Notes under the pieces: model-generated
Seen by the model: only the letters and a program-made list of their open reading frames with translations
Told to the model about the DNA's origin: nothing
The model's database searches: none
NCBI RefSeq assembly: GCF_024622505.1
Contig: NZ_JANKAS010000014.1
Location: forward strand, 1 to 64,000
Reading direction: 5' to 3'
From: Irregularibacter muris
Lineage (GTDB): Bacteria; Bacillota; Clostridia; Eubacteriales; Garciellaceae
Length of the DNA stretch: 64,000 bases
Shown here: positions 1 to 8,554 of the stretch, piece by piece
How the letters are laid out: every line of letters begins with the position of its first letter
Position numbering within the stretch: the stretch's first letter is position 1
Translations under genes and position numbers: made by a program

Positions 1-65
1 GAATTAAAGAGAAACTTGGATGGCTAAGTCCAGTGCAATACAGACTTAGTCTTCAGGCTGCATAA
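1..65 (+). CDS. IS3-family transposase OrfB, C-terminal fragment
   Basis: Reading from base 3 gives a 20-residue tail containing KEKLGWLSPVQYR and a stop at 63-65. The LxGLSPVQYR-like motif followed by a short tail is the usual end of IS3-family integrase subunits (rve domain), which cut and join the element ends. Only this tail is visible because the gene starts outside the window. Family assignment rests on this motif and on the inverted-repeat end just downstream. Confidence 0.7.
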   Translation, partial: IKEKLGWLSPVQYRLSLQAA

Positions 66-125
66 AAATAGCGAGGCAGCCGAAACTGTCTCGCTAATAA
101 AGTCTAACTTTAAGGGGTCACCTCA
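1..125 (+). mobile_element. Right end of an IS3-family insertion sequence
   Basis: The first 65 bases encode the C-terminus of an IS3-type transposase. Downstream, the stretch ending GGGGTCACCTCA at 125 reads on the other strand as TGAGGTGACCCC, the TG...CA type of terminal repeat of IS3 elements. The rest of the element lies left of the window, so the other end and any target duplication cannot be checked. Confidence 0.7.
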
Positions 126-179
126 TTATTTGTTGGTGCTCTTATAGCTATTGGTTATATAATGGTCCAATACCCCTAG
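126..179 (+). pseudogene. C-terminal scrap of a membrane protein cut by the IS element
   Basis: Directly after the inferred IS end, an open frame reads LFVGALIAIGYIMVQYP and stops at 177-179, right inside a terminator stem. It looks like the last transmembrane helix of an integral membrane protein whose 5' part was separated by the insertion. The parent family cannot be named from 17 residues. The reading frame may also be chance; its support is hydrophobicity and the terminator placed exactly at its stop codon. Confidence 0.35.
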
Positions 180-199
180 AGGTGTTGGACCATCTTTTT
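162..199 (+). terminator. Rho-independent terminator
   Basis: Nine-base arms at 162-170 and 185-193 (ATGGTCCAA / TTGGACCAT), extended by CCC/GG pairs, are followed by a short T run. It would have terminated the gene disrupted by the IS element. Confidence 0.7.
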
Positions 200-325
200 A
201 TGGGATAGGAAAGCTTGTCTTGCTAGCCCAGGAATGAATTTTAATAGGGATAAAGCCACTTCACTTCCGAATAAAAAAGACTAAGGAATGGCCTTTGCAA
301 TAGATGGTTAATCTTTCTCACTTAT

Positions 326-1861
326 CTATATAGAGAGTTCCATAATTTTATAGGTTAAAAATAATTTAAATCTATTGTTTCCATTGTTTAGGTCCATACC
401 AGATATTTCAGATATCTTAGTTATTCGATGGACCATGGTATTTCTATGGATAAAAAGTTTCTTGGCCGTTAAGGTCACATTTCCACTATTTAAAAGATAT
501 TCATATAAAGTATGATAATAATCAGTACCATTTAATTTATCGTGCTCTACTATTTTATTTATGCTTGGATGGCAGAAATCCTTTAGGTTTAAATCCTTGG
601 CCATAAGTGTTAAAAGATCATAAATATAAAGGTCGTCATACTCAAATAGATAATTTTTTCTTTTAAGAAATTTCCCGAGTCTCAATGCATTTTCAGACTG
701 GATATAGTATTTTTTTATCTCCATTATATTATGAAATATAAGGCTTAAACCCGCAATAAGATTATTTTCCTTTAAAATATTTATAAGTTTTATCTTTATA
801 TTCTGCAATTGTTGATGGTTCTCAGTATTTAATAGGATGATTATCTGCTCATTATGATAAACAGATTTGCATGAAGGAAGAAGACTCTCAAAGGACCATC
901 GCAAGTGTTCTACAAGATGAGCGTTGATATTATTTTCAGGCATGCTCACTACAGCGACTAAAAAATTCCTATAAGGTTCACTGAAGAGGGACTCTGACCT
1001 TTCCTCTGCCATCTTGTAATTTCCGATCCTTTCATCAAGCAGATCTACGATTAAGTATTCATGCATTACCCCTGTACGATTCTCATATAATTTGTTCTTT
1101 TTCATTTCTGAAGATATAACATCACAAAGCAGGCCTGCAATGTTAATATCCTCCTCTTTAAATTTCTGATTATTTTCTAGAATACAAATATATCCAATAA
1201 TTTTATCTTTGATTAATATTTTACCCACTATCCTTCGAAGATTTTTAATAAAAACAGAATCGATAATAATAGGCAGCGGATTTGCCGTAATCTTTTCCAC
1301 AAAACCCTCACTAATATAGGGGGAAAAATATTTATGTGAACCATATCCAAGGCTGATCAGCTCATCCCAAATAGAGTCATGTACATTTGTATTGGTTGAA
1401 GAAGCAAGAAGTTTAGAGGAAGCATCTATTAAAAATACTGGGTTCCCTAATATTTCTGAACCAACCTGTACGATGTACTTTAGTCCTTTCCCTTTTATTA
1501 GGGAGTTTAACAGTACAGCAGAGCTATCTATAAGCTTTCGATTTAAACTAAATATATTTTGGACATCATCAAAAAGTTTGAATACATTAGTTTCAGCAGG
1601 AAGCACTGCTATATTCACATGAAATAGTGAAGCATCAAAAGTATCATCTTTTATAAGGATCAGTCCAATATCTTTATAGGTATACATTTTATCCGGTAGC
1701 ATAGATACCTTTCCGATATATATAATATTTTTATCTAGATTCATTTCATGACTGTATATGAATTTTACTTCTTTATAGGATATATCTGAATGCTGGTTGA
1801 GAAATATGTCTATTTTATACGCAGACAGTTTTGATAGGATATTATCAAATCTAAGCTCCAT
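326..1861 (-). CDS. PucR/CdaR-type transcriptional regulator
   Basis: A 511-residue protein whose last 60 residues hold the PucR-type helix-turn-helix (LLNSGNVTLTAKKLFIHRNT...). The middle has a GAF-like segment around residues 160-280 and a degenerate nucleotide-cyclase-like CdaR segment around 300-420. Such proteins sense metabolites and control neighbouring catabolic genes. I chose the ATG at 1861 because GAGGTGATC lies just before it; an upstream in-frame ATG at 1984 lacks a good site and would add 41 unlikely residues. The gene is divergent from the flavoprotein gene at 2066, its likely target. The ligand is unknown. Confidence 0.8.
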   Translation of the reverse strand: MELRFDNILSKLSAYKIDIFLNQHSDISYKEVKFIYSHEMNLDKNIIYIGKVSMLPDKMYTYKDIGLILIKDDTFDASLFHVNIAVLPAETNVFKLFDDVQNIFSLNRKLIDSSAVLLNSLIKGKGLKYIVQVGSEILGNPVFLIDASSKLLASSTNTNVHDSIWDELISLGYGSHKYFSPYISEGFVEKITANPLPIIIDSVFIKNLRRIVGKILIKDKIIGYICILENNQKFKEEDINIAGLLCDVISSEMKKNKLYENRTGVMHEYLIVDLLDERIGNYKMAEERSESLFSEPYRNFLVAVVSMPENNINAHLVEHLRWSFESLLPSCKSVYHNEQIIILLNTENHQQLQNIKIKLINILKENNLIAGLSLIFHNIMEIKKYYIQSENALRLGKFLKRKNYLFEYDDLYIYDLLTLMAKDLNLKDFCHPSINKIVEHDKLNGTDYYHTLYEYLLNSGNVTLTAKKLFIHRNTMVHRITKISEISGMDLNNGNNRFKLFLTYKIMELSI

Positions 1862-1913
1862 GATGATCACCTCAACAATAGTATAGTACAAAAAGCACAA
1901 TATTGCATAGTCA

Positions 1914-1991
1914 GAATCGTTATTTTTAACAATGATTCCTGTTCTATATTCGTGATACAATATTGCTAGTTTATTAATTAACATATAATAT
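1914..1991 (+). promoter_or_regulatory. Divergent control region: imperfect palindrome and promoter
   Basis: GAATCGTTATT (1914-1924) and AACAATGATTC (1928-1938) form an imperfect inverted repeat, 9 of 11 positions matching, which could be the PucR-type operator. A plausible sigma-A promoter for the flavoprotein follows: TTGCTA at 1963-1968, 17-base spacer, TAATAT at 1986-1991. Both are read by eye. Confidence 0.4.
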
Positions 1992-2065
1992 AAAGTATAC
2001 TTTATCTATTTAAAAACAACTTGGCCCCTGGCAAAAGGAAAAATAATAATGAAGGAGTGGTATTT

Positions 2066-3982
2066 ATGAAAATTCTGCAACCTGGAAAGATTTCCAATTT
2101 AGAACTTAGAAACAGGGTAATATTTGCACCTATGGGTTATAATGAGGGGTTTAGTATAGAAGGTCATGATTATTTTGTTGAACGTGCAAAGGGTGGGGCT
2201 GGATTAATTATCATCCCTATTTTTGCTTCAGAGGCAGTGGAGTTAAGTGGAGAAAGTGCCTTTTTAAATGAAGAATCCTTTGACGATTTTGTAAAGATTG
2301 TAGAGGATATTCATTCCAATGGGGCAAAAGTATGTACACAGATAGTGCCTGGCTATGGGGCAATATCCACAGATTCAAAAAACTATGATGTTCCTGTATC
2401 TGCTTCAGCTGTACCTTCTATCTATAATCCCAGTATTATATGTCATGAACTTACAGTAGAGGAGATAAGGGCAATACAGGATGGTTTCCGTGAAACAGTA
2501 AAACTTACTAAAAAATCTGGCGTTGATGCTATTGAAATACACGCCTATGGCGGATATCTTACTGACCAGTTCTTAAGCGCTGTTTGGAACAAGCGTACAG
2601 ATGGATATGGCGGAGATGTAAAGGCTAGAGCTCGCTTCCTATTGGAGCTTATAGAGATTGTTAAAGATGAATGTGGAGAGGACTATCCACTAATTGTAAA
2701 ATACTGCCCAGATCACTACATGGACAGTGAAGGTTACCGTACGATAGAAGAGGGGATTGAATTATCCAAGCTTCTTGAAGATGCAGGGGTACATCTTTTG
2801 CATGTGGATGCAGGAAGTCATGGCATGCGTTGGTATATAGCTATGCCTCCAATATATCAGCAAGAACAGATATATCAACTAAAGGCTTCTGAAGCCATTA
2901 AAAGAGCTGTTTCTATCCCAGTTGCAGCCAACGGAAAACTCGGTGATGTAGAAAAAGCTGAAACAGCTCTCGAACAGGATAAGCTGGACTTTCTGGTAAT
3001 TGGTCGTGGATTGCTTGCAGACCCCTATCTTCCAATGAAGTTAGCTGAAGGTCGTCCTGAAGATATCGCTCCCTGTATTGGCTGTAATGAAAATTGTATA
3101 GGGCGGGTATCTGCTGGTGATCATATTTCCTGTACTGTAAACCCAACTGTAGGACGGGAAGCAGAATTGGAGCTGAAAGCTTCAAAGTCACCAAAGAAAA
3201 TATTGGTCATAGGTGGAGGTCCTGGCGGTATGTCAGCTGCCATCGATGCGGTAAAGATGGGTCATCATGTTGAGCTATGGGAGAAATCTACTCGACTAGG
3301 AGGCATGCTTACATCGGCAGGTCGTCCAAGTTTTAAGCTGGAGATAAACTACCTTATTGATTATTATCGCACACAGCTTTTGAAGCTAGGCGTAAAAGTG
3401 AAATACAGTACCACAGCAACCGCTGAATCAGTAATGAAATCAGGTGCAGATGCAGTGATTGTTGCTACGGGAAGCAAACCCCTGGTACCCAAGAACATTC
3501 CAGGTATAGAGGGAAGCAATGTGGTAACGGGTATAGATGCGATGTTGGATAGGTGTACTTTAGGTACTAACCTTGCAGTAATAGGAGGTGGCCTTGTGGG
3601 CTGCGAGACATCCTTACACCTAACTCCAAGGGGCAAGAAGATTAATCTTATTGAAATGCAGCCAAAGCTTCTCCCAGAGCCTATTTTTGCCATGAATGAA
3701 ATGATGCTTGCAGGTATGATATACAGTGACAACAATATAACAGTCCATACTGGTACAAAGCTTCTGGCCATCAATGAAGAAAGCATAGAAGTAGAAAAGG
3801 ATGGACAAAACCTCACTATACCTTGTGATACTGTGGTATTGACCATGGGACTTAAATCTGAAAACCATCTTGTAAAAGAGTTAAAAGGCAAAATCTCTGT
3901 ATATGCTATAGGAGACTGCCAAGAACCAAGGAAAATAGCTGATGCAGTACTGGAAGCTCGTCGGACAGTCCTCTCTCTTTAA
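2066..3982 (+). CDS. NADH:flavin oxidoreductase, Old Yellow Enzyme / 2,4-dienoyl-CoA reductase type
   Basis: A 638-residue three-part flavoprotein. Residues 1-330 form the FMN-binding TIM barrel (IEIHAYGGYLTDQFL and NKRTDGYGGD motifs). A cysteine cluster CIGCNENC near 345 with a later Cys should bind a 4Fe-4S centre. Residues 380-638 hold the FAD/NAD(P)H half (VIGGGPGGMSAA and VIGGGLVGCE). Family members reduce activated C=C bonds of enoates, enoyl-CoAs or bile-acid intermediates; the substrate here cannot be told. Start ATG at 2066 follows AAGGAGTGG. The usual HGAHGYL is HAYGGYL here. It is likely controlled by the divergent PucR-type gene. Confidence 0.9.
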   Translation: MKILQPGKISNLELRNRVIFAPMGYNEGFSIEGHDYFVERAKGGAGLIIIPIFASEAVELSGESAFLNEESFDDFVKIVEDIHSNGAKVCTQIVPGYGAISTDSKNYDVPVSASAVPSIYNPSIICHELTVEEIRAIQDGFRETVKLTKKSGVDAIEIHAYGGYLTDQFLSAVWNKRTDGYGGDVKARARFLLELIEIVKDECGEDYPLIVKYCPDHYMDSEGYRTIEEGIELSKLLEDAGVHLLHVDAGSHGMRWYIAMPPIYQQEQIYQLKASEAIKRAVSIPVAANGKLGDVEKAETALEQDKLDFLVIGRGLLADPYLPMKLAEGRPEDIAPCIGCNENCIGRVSAGDHISCTVNPTVGREAELELKASKSPKKILVIGGGPGGMSAAIDAVKMGHHVELWEKSTRLGGMLTSAGRPSFKLEINYLIDYYRTQLLKLGVKVKYSTTATAESVMKSGADAVIVATGSKPLVPKNIPGIEGSNVVTGIDAMLDRCTLGTNLAVIGGGLVGCETSLHLTPRGKKINLIEMQPKLLPEPIFAMNEMMLAGMIYSDNNITVHTGTKLLAINEESIEVEKDGQNLTIPCDTVVLTMGLKSENHLVKELKGKISVYAIGDCQEPRKIADAVLEARRTVLSL

Positions 3983-4065
3983 TAGAGAAAAGGATAGTAA
4001 TGCATAGCCGGCAGAGAAGATTATGATTATATGTGGTAGCTGTGGATTTTAGGTCTATGCATTAG

Positions 4066-4188
4066 GATAAAGTAAAGCAATATCATGAAGAAAAGAGTAT
4101 TTCTTATTATGGTATTGGAGATACTCCAAAAATGAGAAAAGCCATTAAGGCTATTGCAGAAGCTATAGAAATATCTAGAGAAATCTAA
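4066..4188 (+). pseudogene. C-terminal remnant of a second flavin oxidoreductase
   Basis: A short open frame without a start (in-frame stop at 4063-4065) ends in GIGDTPKMRKAIKAIAEAIE and stops at 4186-4188. This matches the conserved tail of the Old Yellow Enzyme FAD/NAD half, such as YAIGDCQEPRKIADAVLEA in the intact gene just upstream. The IGD flavin-binding triplet is kept but the following Cys is Thr. A strong terminator sits directly behind it, as expected for the true 3' end of a former gene. The rest is deleted or unrecognisable. Confidence 0.55.
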
Positions 4189-4193
4189 TACAA

Positions 4194-4235
4194 GTAAGGG
4201 GAGGGGGAAGCAATAACCCCCTCCCCTTACTTTTT
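4194..4235 (+). terminator. Strong Rho-independent terminator
   Basis: Fourteen-base perfect arms, 4194-4207 (GTAAGGGGAGGGGG) and 4217-4230, with a nine-base loop and a T5 run at 4231-4235. Confidence 0.9.
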
Positions 4236-4268
4236 ATAAAATATCTAGATGGGGAAGGCCTGAATTAT

Positions 4269-4349
4269 TTACTGTAAGGAAGGGATTATCCCATCCATTG
4301 CTTTTGTAAGTTCATCTACGGTGACAAATTTTTTCTTAGATATAATAAT
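4269..4349 (-). pseudogene. N-terminal remnant of a MerR-type regulator
   Basis: On the minus strand AAAGGAGG (4350-4357) precedes ATT-ATT-ATA and then SKKKFVTVDELTKAMDG..., stopping at 4269-4271. It parallels the start of the intact MerR gene at 22843, which reads SSKKKDLFTVGELAKAMD. The start codon is lost (ATT or ATA in place of ATG) and homology stops before the helix-turn-helix is complete, so this is a dead 5' fragment. It points to a past duplication or exchange between the two MerR loci. Confidence 0.45.
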
Positions 4350-4484
4350 CCTCCTTTATTGGAGGAATCCACTAACCAATTTCAGAATACCACTTTTTGT
4401 GCAAGAGTAAAATCATCAAACACGAATTTACCCTTGCAATCATGAATTTAACTTTACATTTTACATTAAAATAGAAAGAAAGAG

Positions 4485-4515
4485 TTGAACCTCACGTTAC
4501 GTCATGATATACGAT
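4485..4515 (+). promoter_or_regulatory. MerR-type promoter with 19-base spacer and operator
   Basis: TTGAAC (4485-4490) and TACGAT (4510-4515) are separated by 19 bases that carry CTCACGTTACGTCATGATA. An overlong spacer holding a dyad is the hallmark of promoters remodelled by MerR proteins, and a CTCACGTNACGT-type core is known from TipA-like promoters. The regulator gene is the second gene of this operon. A near-identical core, GACGTTACGTAAT, lies in the MerR promoter at 22863-22893. Confidence 0.6.
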
Positions 4516-4536
4516 GTTTTCAAGGAGGGAATTCAT

Positions 4537-5370
4537 ATGAAGAATAATTTATTAAAACTGCTAACGAAGGATAAGGAAGTTAGATTATATATTGTTGATA
4601 CAACAGATATATTAGAGCATAGCAGTCTAAAAGAAATGGAAACAGATTTTGCAAAGGAGCTTTATACCAAAATATTTACCTGTTGTTGCTTATTGCGTGG
4701 TTTTTTAACAGAAAGAGATCAACGACTAGATGTAAGTATACGATTTAAACCAGAAGGACATTCTGTTTATTGTAATATAGATGGAGAGGGCAATATTCAT
4801 TGTACATTTTCTTCTAAACTCAGAATATTTAATGGAGAATTTAAGGACTTGGTAGGAAAAGGGACCACCTTTTCCATTAGTAGGGGAAGCTGGATGGGAG
4901 GAATGTTTACTGGAACTATAGAGCTAGATTCTGATTCAGTAGAACTTTGCTTTTCAGATTTTTACTCTAGGAGTGAGCAGGTAGAAACAATATTTAGAAT
5001 TTGGGTATCCAATAAAAGAGTAAGAGGTTGCATGATACAGCCTCTACCTTTTGCTCAAAGCAATAACTTAAAATATGTAATAGATAGCATTGATAGCAAT
5101 CAGGTCTTTTTAAGTGCTGAAGAGCTCAAAGAGTTACCCAATAAGGTCTTTTCCTATGCCCGGGTAATAGAAGAATATAAAATAAAAATAGAATGTAATT
5201 GCTCAAAGGAAATGTTTTTTGGTCTTCTAATGTCCGTTGAGATGGAAGAATTAAAACAAGCTATTCAAAGGAATAAAAAGGAAGAAGTAGAATGTGGAAT
5301 ATGTGGCAGTAAGTATTTGTTTAATAAAGACGATTTAAAAGCAATCGTTAAAATGAAAGAGGGGGTGTAA
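4537..5370 (+). CDS. hslO: Hsp33 family redox-regulated chaperone
   Basis: A 277-residue cytosolic protein, typical for Hsp33. The N-terminal two thirds give the chaperone fold (residues near 90-120: LVGKGTTFSISRGSWMGG). The C-terminus carries the zinc redox switch: CNC near residue 222 and CGIC near 255, followed by KYLFNKDDL. In the family the four Cys bind zinc when reduced; oxidation frees zinc and activates binding of unfolded proteins. The ATG at 4537 follows AAGGAGGG; an in-frame ATG at 4504 lies inside the promoter. It is followed after one base by a MerR gene. Sequence match to well-studied Hsp33 is moderate, but motif order and length fit. Confidence 0.85.
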   Translation: MKNNLLKLLTKDKEVRLYIVDTTDILEHSSLKEMETDFAKELYTKIFTCCCLLRGFLTERDQRLDVSIRFKPEGHSVYCNIDGEGNIHCTFSSKLRIFNGEFKDLVGKGTTFSISRGSWMGGMFTGTIELDSDSVELCFSDFYSRSEQVETIFRIWVSNKRVRGCMIQPLPFAQSNNLKYVIDSIDSNQVFLSAEELKELPNKVFSYARVIEEYKIKIECNCSKEMFFGLLMSVEMEELKQAIQRNKKEEVECGICGSKYLFNKDDLKAIVKMKEGV

Positions 5371-5371
5371 A

Positions 5372-6088
5372 TTGAGTAAGTATATAAAGATTGGTGATTT
5401 AGCCAGTATGACAGGAATAACAGTCAGAACCCTACATTATTATGATGAAATAGGTTTGCTAAAGCCCGCCCAAATTACTGAAAAAGGTCATAGACTATAT
5501 AATATGCAAAGTATTACAGAAATATATCGGATCATGGCAATGAAGGATATGGGTTTTAATCTTGATGAAATAAAGGATTTGATGAAATCAAAGGACATTA
5601 ACGTGCTTAATCTAGTTGAAATACAAATTTCCAATGTACAGGAGGAAATTGCACAAAAACAGTTACTTTTTAGCAAGTTACTCACATTAAAGCAAAAACT
5701 TAAAGATAGTCACAACCTATCCTTGGAGGATTTTCAAGCAATGCTTCCATTTATTAATTCATCAGCGGATAAATATTTCACCAAGGAACAATTTGATAAA
5801 CTAAAGGATTGCTTAGAGGACTATAATTCGGGAAAAGACACTTCTTCAGAATGGTTTAATTTCATTTCTAAATTGACCTATTGTTATAAAAATAAATTGT
5901 CTAAGTCAGATAAAAGGACAAAAGAGTGTGTGGATTATTGGAATGATTTCACAAACAATCTAATAGGAAAAGATGAACAAATAAAAAATTCAGTTTTTGC
6001 TTTTCATGCTTCCCAAAGCAATAGACAGTTAAGGTATGGACTAACTGATGAATTGTATATGTATTTAATGGGTTTGATGGAAGAATGA
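5372..6088 (+). CDS. MerR-family regulator, TipA/multidrug-sensor type
   Basis: A 238-residue protein starting with a TTG codon at 5372, preceded by GAGGGGGTG within the end of hslO. Residues 5-70 form the MerR winged helix (IGDLASMTGITVRTLHYYDEIGLLKPA), then a coiled-coil dimer helix to about 120, then an alpha-helical C-terminal domain of the TipAS kind (NSSADKYFTKEQFDKLKD...). TipAS-like domains bind hydrophobic or peptide ligands. It probably controls its own operon with hslO through the 19-base-spacer promoter at 4485. Coupling a drug-sensor MerR with Hsp33 is uncommon. Confidence 0.85.
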   Translation: MSKYIKIGDLASMTGITVRTLHYYDEIGLLKPAQITEKGHRLYNMQSITEIYRIMAMKDMGFNLDEIKDLMKSKDINVLNLVEIQISNVQEEIAQKQLLFSKLLTLKQKLKDSHNLSLEDFQAMLPFINSSADKYFTKEQFDKLKDCLEDYNSGKDTSSEWFNFISKLTYCYKNKLSKSDKRTKECVDYWNDFTNNLIGKDEQIKNSVFAFHASQSNRQLRYGLTDELYMYLMGLMEE

Positions 6089-6266
6089 ATAGCAAAACTA
6101 AATCAAGTCTATAATGCCCTTGATAGAGGGTTAGAAAATTAATTCCGTCCCAAGATAAATTTATAATGTATTGAAATTAGGAGCCCTGGAATGCATTATT
6201 TTTTGACCTTAGTAATAATTATAGTTTAACGGTCAATAAAAATTTAACTTGGTGAGGGGATTAAGT

Positions 6267-7139
6267 ATGAAAAAAAAGTTATATGCTATTTTAGCAGTAG
6301 CCATTGTGCTCATATCACTTCTTATACTCATACCAAATGATGTGGAGGTAAATAAAAACATAGAAATCGATATACCTGACGTTTCGGGTACTGTTAACAA
6401 TTTGCCCTGGGCGGATAATGATAAATTCTTAAAAGCACAAAAAGAAAATGGTACGCACGTTTTAATGGCAGCCTATTGTACTGTTTTTAACGATGCATCA
6501 CCTAGTGAAGAATTTAATGTTCATTTGGCTGCAAACTCCATTGCAGGAATTGTAATTGAACCAAATGAAGTATTTTCACAAAACAGTGCAATTGGACCAT
6601 ACGATGAAGAAAAAGGATATAAGGCTGGCCAATCCTATATTGGTTCTGAGACAACAGACACTGTTGGAGGTGGTGTTTGTAAGGTTGCAACCACATTATA
6701 TAATGCTTCAGTATATAGCAATTTAGAAATAGTAGAAAGATATAATCACTTCATGCCTGTATCCTATGTTCCCTATGGACAGGATGCAACGGTATCCTAT
6801 GGTTCAAAAGATTTTAAATTCAAGAACAACACTGAATTTCCGATATTTATTTGGGCAGAGGGTATAGGAAATAGACTTTATATATCGTTATATGGGAAAG
6901 AAAAACCTCCGAGTGTGGAATGGAATCATAAAATTTTAAACAGAATTCAGGCTTCTAAAGTTTATAAAACAAACCCCAATTTGGCAAAAGGGGAAGAACG
7001 AGTTCGGGTTGAAGGTATGGAAGGCGCCTCTGTGGAATCATGGGTTACAATAACCAATTCTGATGGAAAAACAAAAGCTAAACATATGGGGATTAGTCAA
7101 TACTGGCCAATGTCCCATGTAGTAGAAAGAAATAAATAA
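6267..7139 (+). CDS. VanW-family cell-envelope protein
   Basis: A 290-residue protein with an N-terminal hydrophobic signal anchor (residues 4-24), then the VanW domain from about 80 to 210: VFSQNSAIGPYDEEKGY, VGGGVCKVATTLYNA, HFMPVSYVPYGQDATV. The function of VanW is not established; the family occurs near vancomycin-resistance genes and in many sporulating Firmicutes and probably acts outside the membrane on the cell wall. Start ATG at 6267 follows GGTGAGGGG. It stands alone and ends in a terminator. Confidence 0.85.
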   Translation: MKKKLYAILAVAIVLISLLILIPNDVEVNKNIEIDIPDVSGTVNNLPWADNDKFLKAQKENGTHVLMAAYCTVFNDASPSEEFNVHLAANSIAGIVIEPNEVFSQNSAIGPYDEEKGYKAGQSYIGSETTDTVGGGVCKVATTLYNASVYSNLEIVERYNHFMPVSYVPYGQDATVSYGSKDFKFKNNTEFPIFIWAEGIGNRLYISLYGKEKPPSVEWNHKILNRIQASKVYKTNPNLAKGEERVRVEGMEGASVESWVTITNSDGKTKAKHMGISQYWPMSHVVERNK

Positions 7140-7152
7140 ATCTCCCAATAAA

Positions 7153-7191
7153 GCCCCTAGATTCTATTATATGATATGGGGGATTTTTTTT
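7153..7191 (+). terminator. Rho-independent terminator after the VanW gene
   Basis: CCCCTA (7154-7159) pairs with TATGGGG (7175-7181) across an A+T-rich, partly paired loop; an eight-T run follows at 7184-7191. Confidence 0.6.
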
Positions 7192-7295
7192 GAGAAATAT
7201 CCCCTTACCATTTATCCACCATAAATTTTTAAAACCCCATTTTAAAATGTTATACTACAGCCCACCCACTAATAGTAATAGATATCAGGGGGGAT

Positions 7296-8315
7296 ATGAT
7301 GAACAGGGATTGGTTAAAGATTTCATTCATATATGTGGGTACGGTAATAGGGGCAGGTTTTGCTTCAGGGAGGGAAATAGTTGAATTCTTTGGAGTATAT
7401 GGATTAAAAGGAGTTATAGGAATAACAGTATCGGGGATATTATTTTCTTTATTAGGGAGTTTACTTCTTTTAAAAATATATAACAATAAAATAGAAGGAT
7501 TTGACGGTTTGGTCTACGGAATATTTGGTGAAAAGTTGGGAAAAGTTTTGGATGCTATAATGATAGTTTCTCTATATACTGGATTTAGTATAATGATTTC
7601 TGGAAGTGGTGCTATATTTAAGGAAGAATTAGGAATGTCCTTTGATTTTGGAATAGTTTTAACGGTAATCCTATCTTTTTTGGTATTTTTATTTCAGCTA
7701 GAGGGCTTTTCTCTCGTTAATTCTGTATTAGTACCGCTACTTGTCCTAGGTATTGTGTTTACGTCTTTTTATTTAACCATGAGGGGAGGATATAATTTCC
7801 ATAGCATTAATGGAATTAATCTAACTCATAAGGGGAATTTTTTTACCTCCTCGCTCTTATACGTGGGTTCAAATTCCCTGATTATTATCACAGTATTCTC
7901 ATCACTATTTCCCTTAATGAATAGTAAGAAGACCGCTATACTTGGAGGTATGGTAGGAGGAGTGATATTATATATCTTGAGTTTATCTATATTATCACCT
8001 ATGCTAATATATTATCGTGAAGTTGCATCAATGGACATTCCAATGCTTAAAATATCTAATTATATTGGTAACAGTTATAGAAAGTTTTATGCCATCATTC
8101 TTTGGATTGCCGTATTTACTACGGCAATAGCCAATGGTTCTAGTTTTATAAATAGGTTCTCCAATAGTAGATACAAAATGATTATGGCGATAACCTTCTG
8201 TATATCTTCCATCCCACTAGCCAAATTAGGTTTTTCTAAACTGATAGGCGTGATATACCCTATATTTGGATTAATAGGGTTTTTTATATTAATCTTTATA
8301 TTGGTGGTATTATAG
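7296..8315 (+). CDS. YkvI-like membrane protein of the APC transporter superfamily
   Basis: A 339-residue integral membrane protein with about ten hydrophobic segments. The N-terminus FIYVGTVIGAGFASGREIVEFF is typical of the YkvI family (COG3949), where GxGFASGRE is a broken-helix motif like that of amino-acid permeases. The substrate is unknown. Start ATG 7296 (or the next ATG, 7299) follows GGGGGGATA. It is monocistronic as far as can be seen. The length agrees with the family. Confidence 0.8.
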   Translation: MMNRDWLKISFIYVGTVIGAGFASGREIVEFFGVYGLKGVIGITVSGILFSLLGSLLLLKIYNNKIEGFDGLVYGIFGEKLGKVLDAIMIVSLYTGFSIMISGSGAIFKEELGMSFDFGIVLTVILSFLVFLFQLEGFSLVNSVLVPLLVLGIVFTSFYLTMRGGYNFHSINGINLTHKGNFFTSSLLYVGSNSLIIITVFSSLFPLMNSKKTAILGGMVGGVILYILSLSILSPMLIYYREVASMDIPMLKISNYIGNSYRKFYAIILWIAVFTTAIANGSSFINRFSNSRYKMIMAITFCISSIPLAKLGFSKLIGVIYPIFGLIGFFILIFILVVL

Positions 8316-8554
8316 TAGGAAATGTTTAGAAGTTAATGAAATTGGACATAAAAGTGGGAAAATATGTATAATAAAAGAAATACATCTAAGGAGTGTGGAT
8401 ATTAGCTCTAAGATTAGAATGTATCAAAATTAGAAACTACCTATCAAAAATATATTTAAAGGGGGAGAACTTACAAGAGATTCAGTTGGTGCAAATTTTG
8501 CAACAATTGCTACCGACAGTAATACAAATTATTTCTATATGAGGAGGAAAAAAT

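Noticed and set aside
8455-8554. Open stretch (ELTRDSVGANFATIATDS) ahead of the DUF2500 gene
   Set aside because: It has no start codon with a site and I recognise no family; it may be chance or a worn fragment, so it was not listed as a gene.
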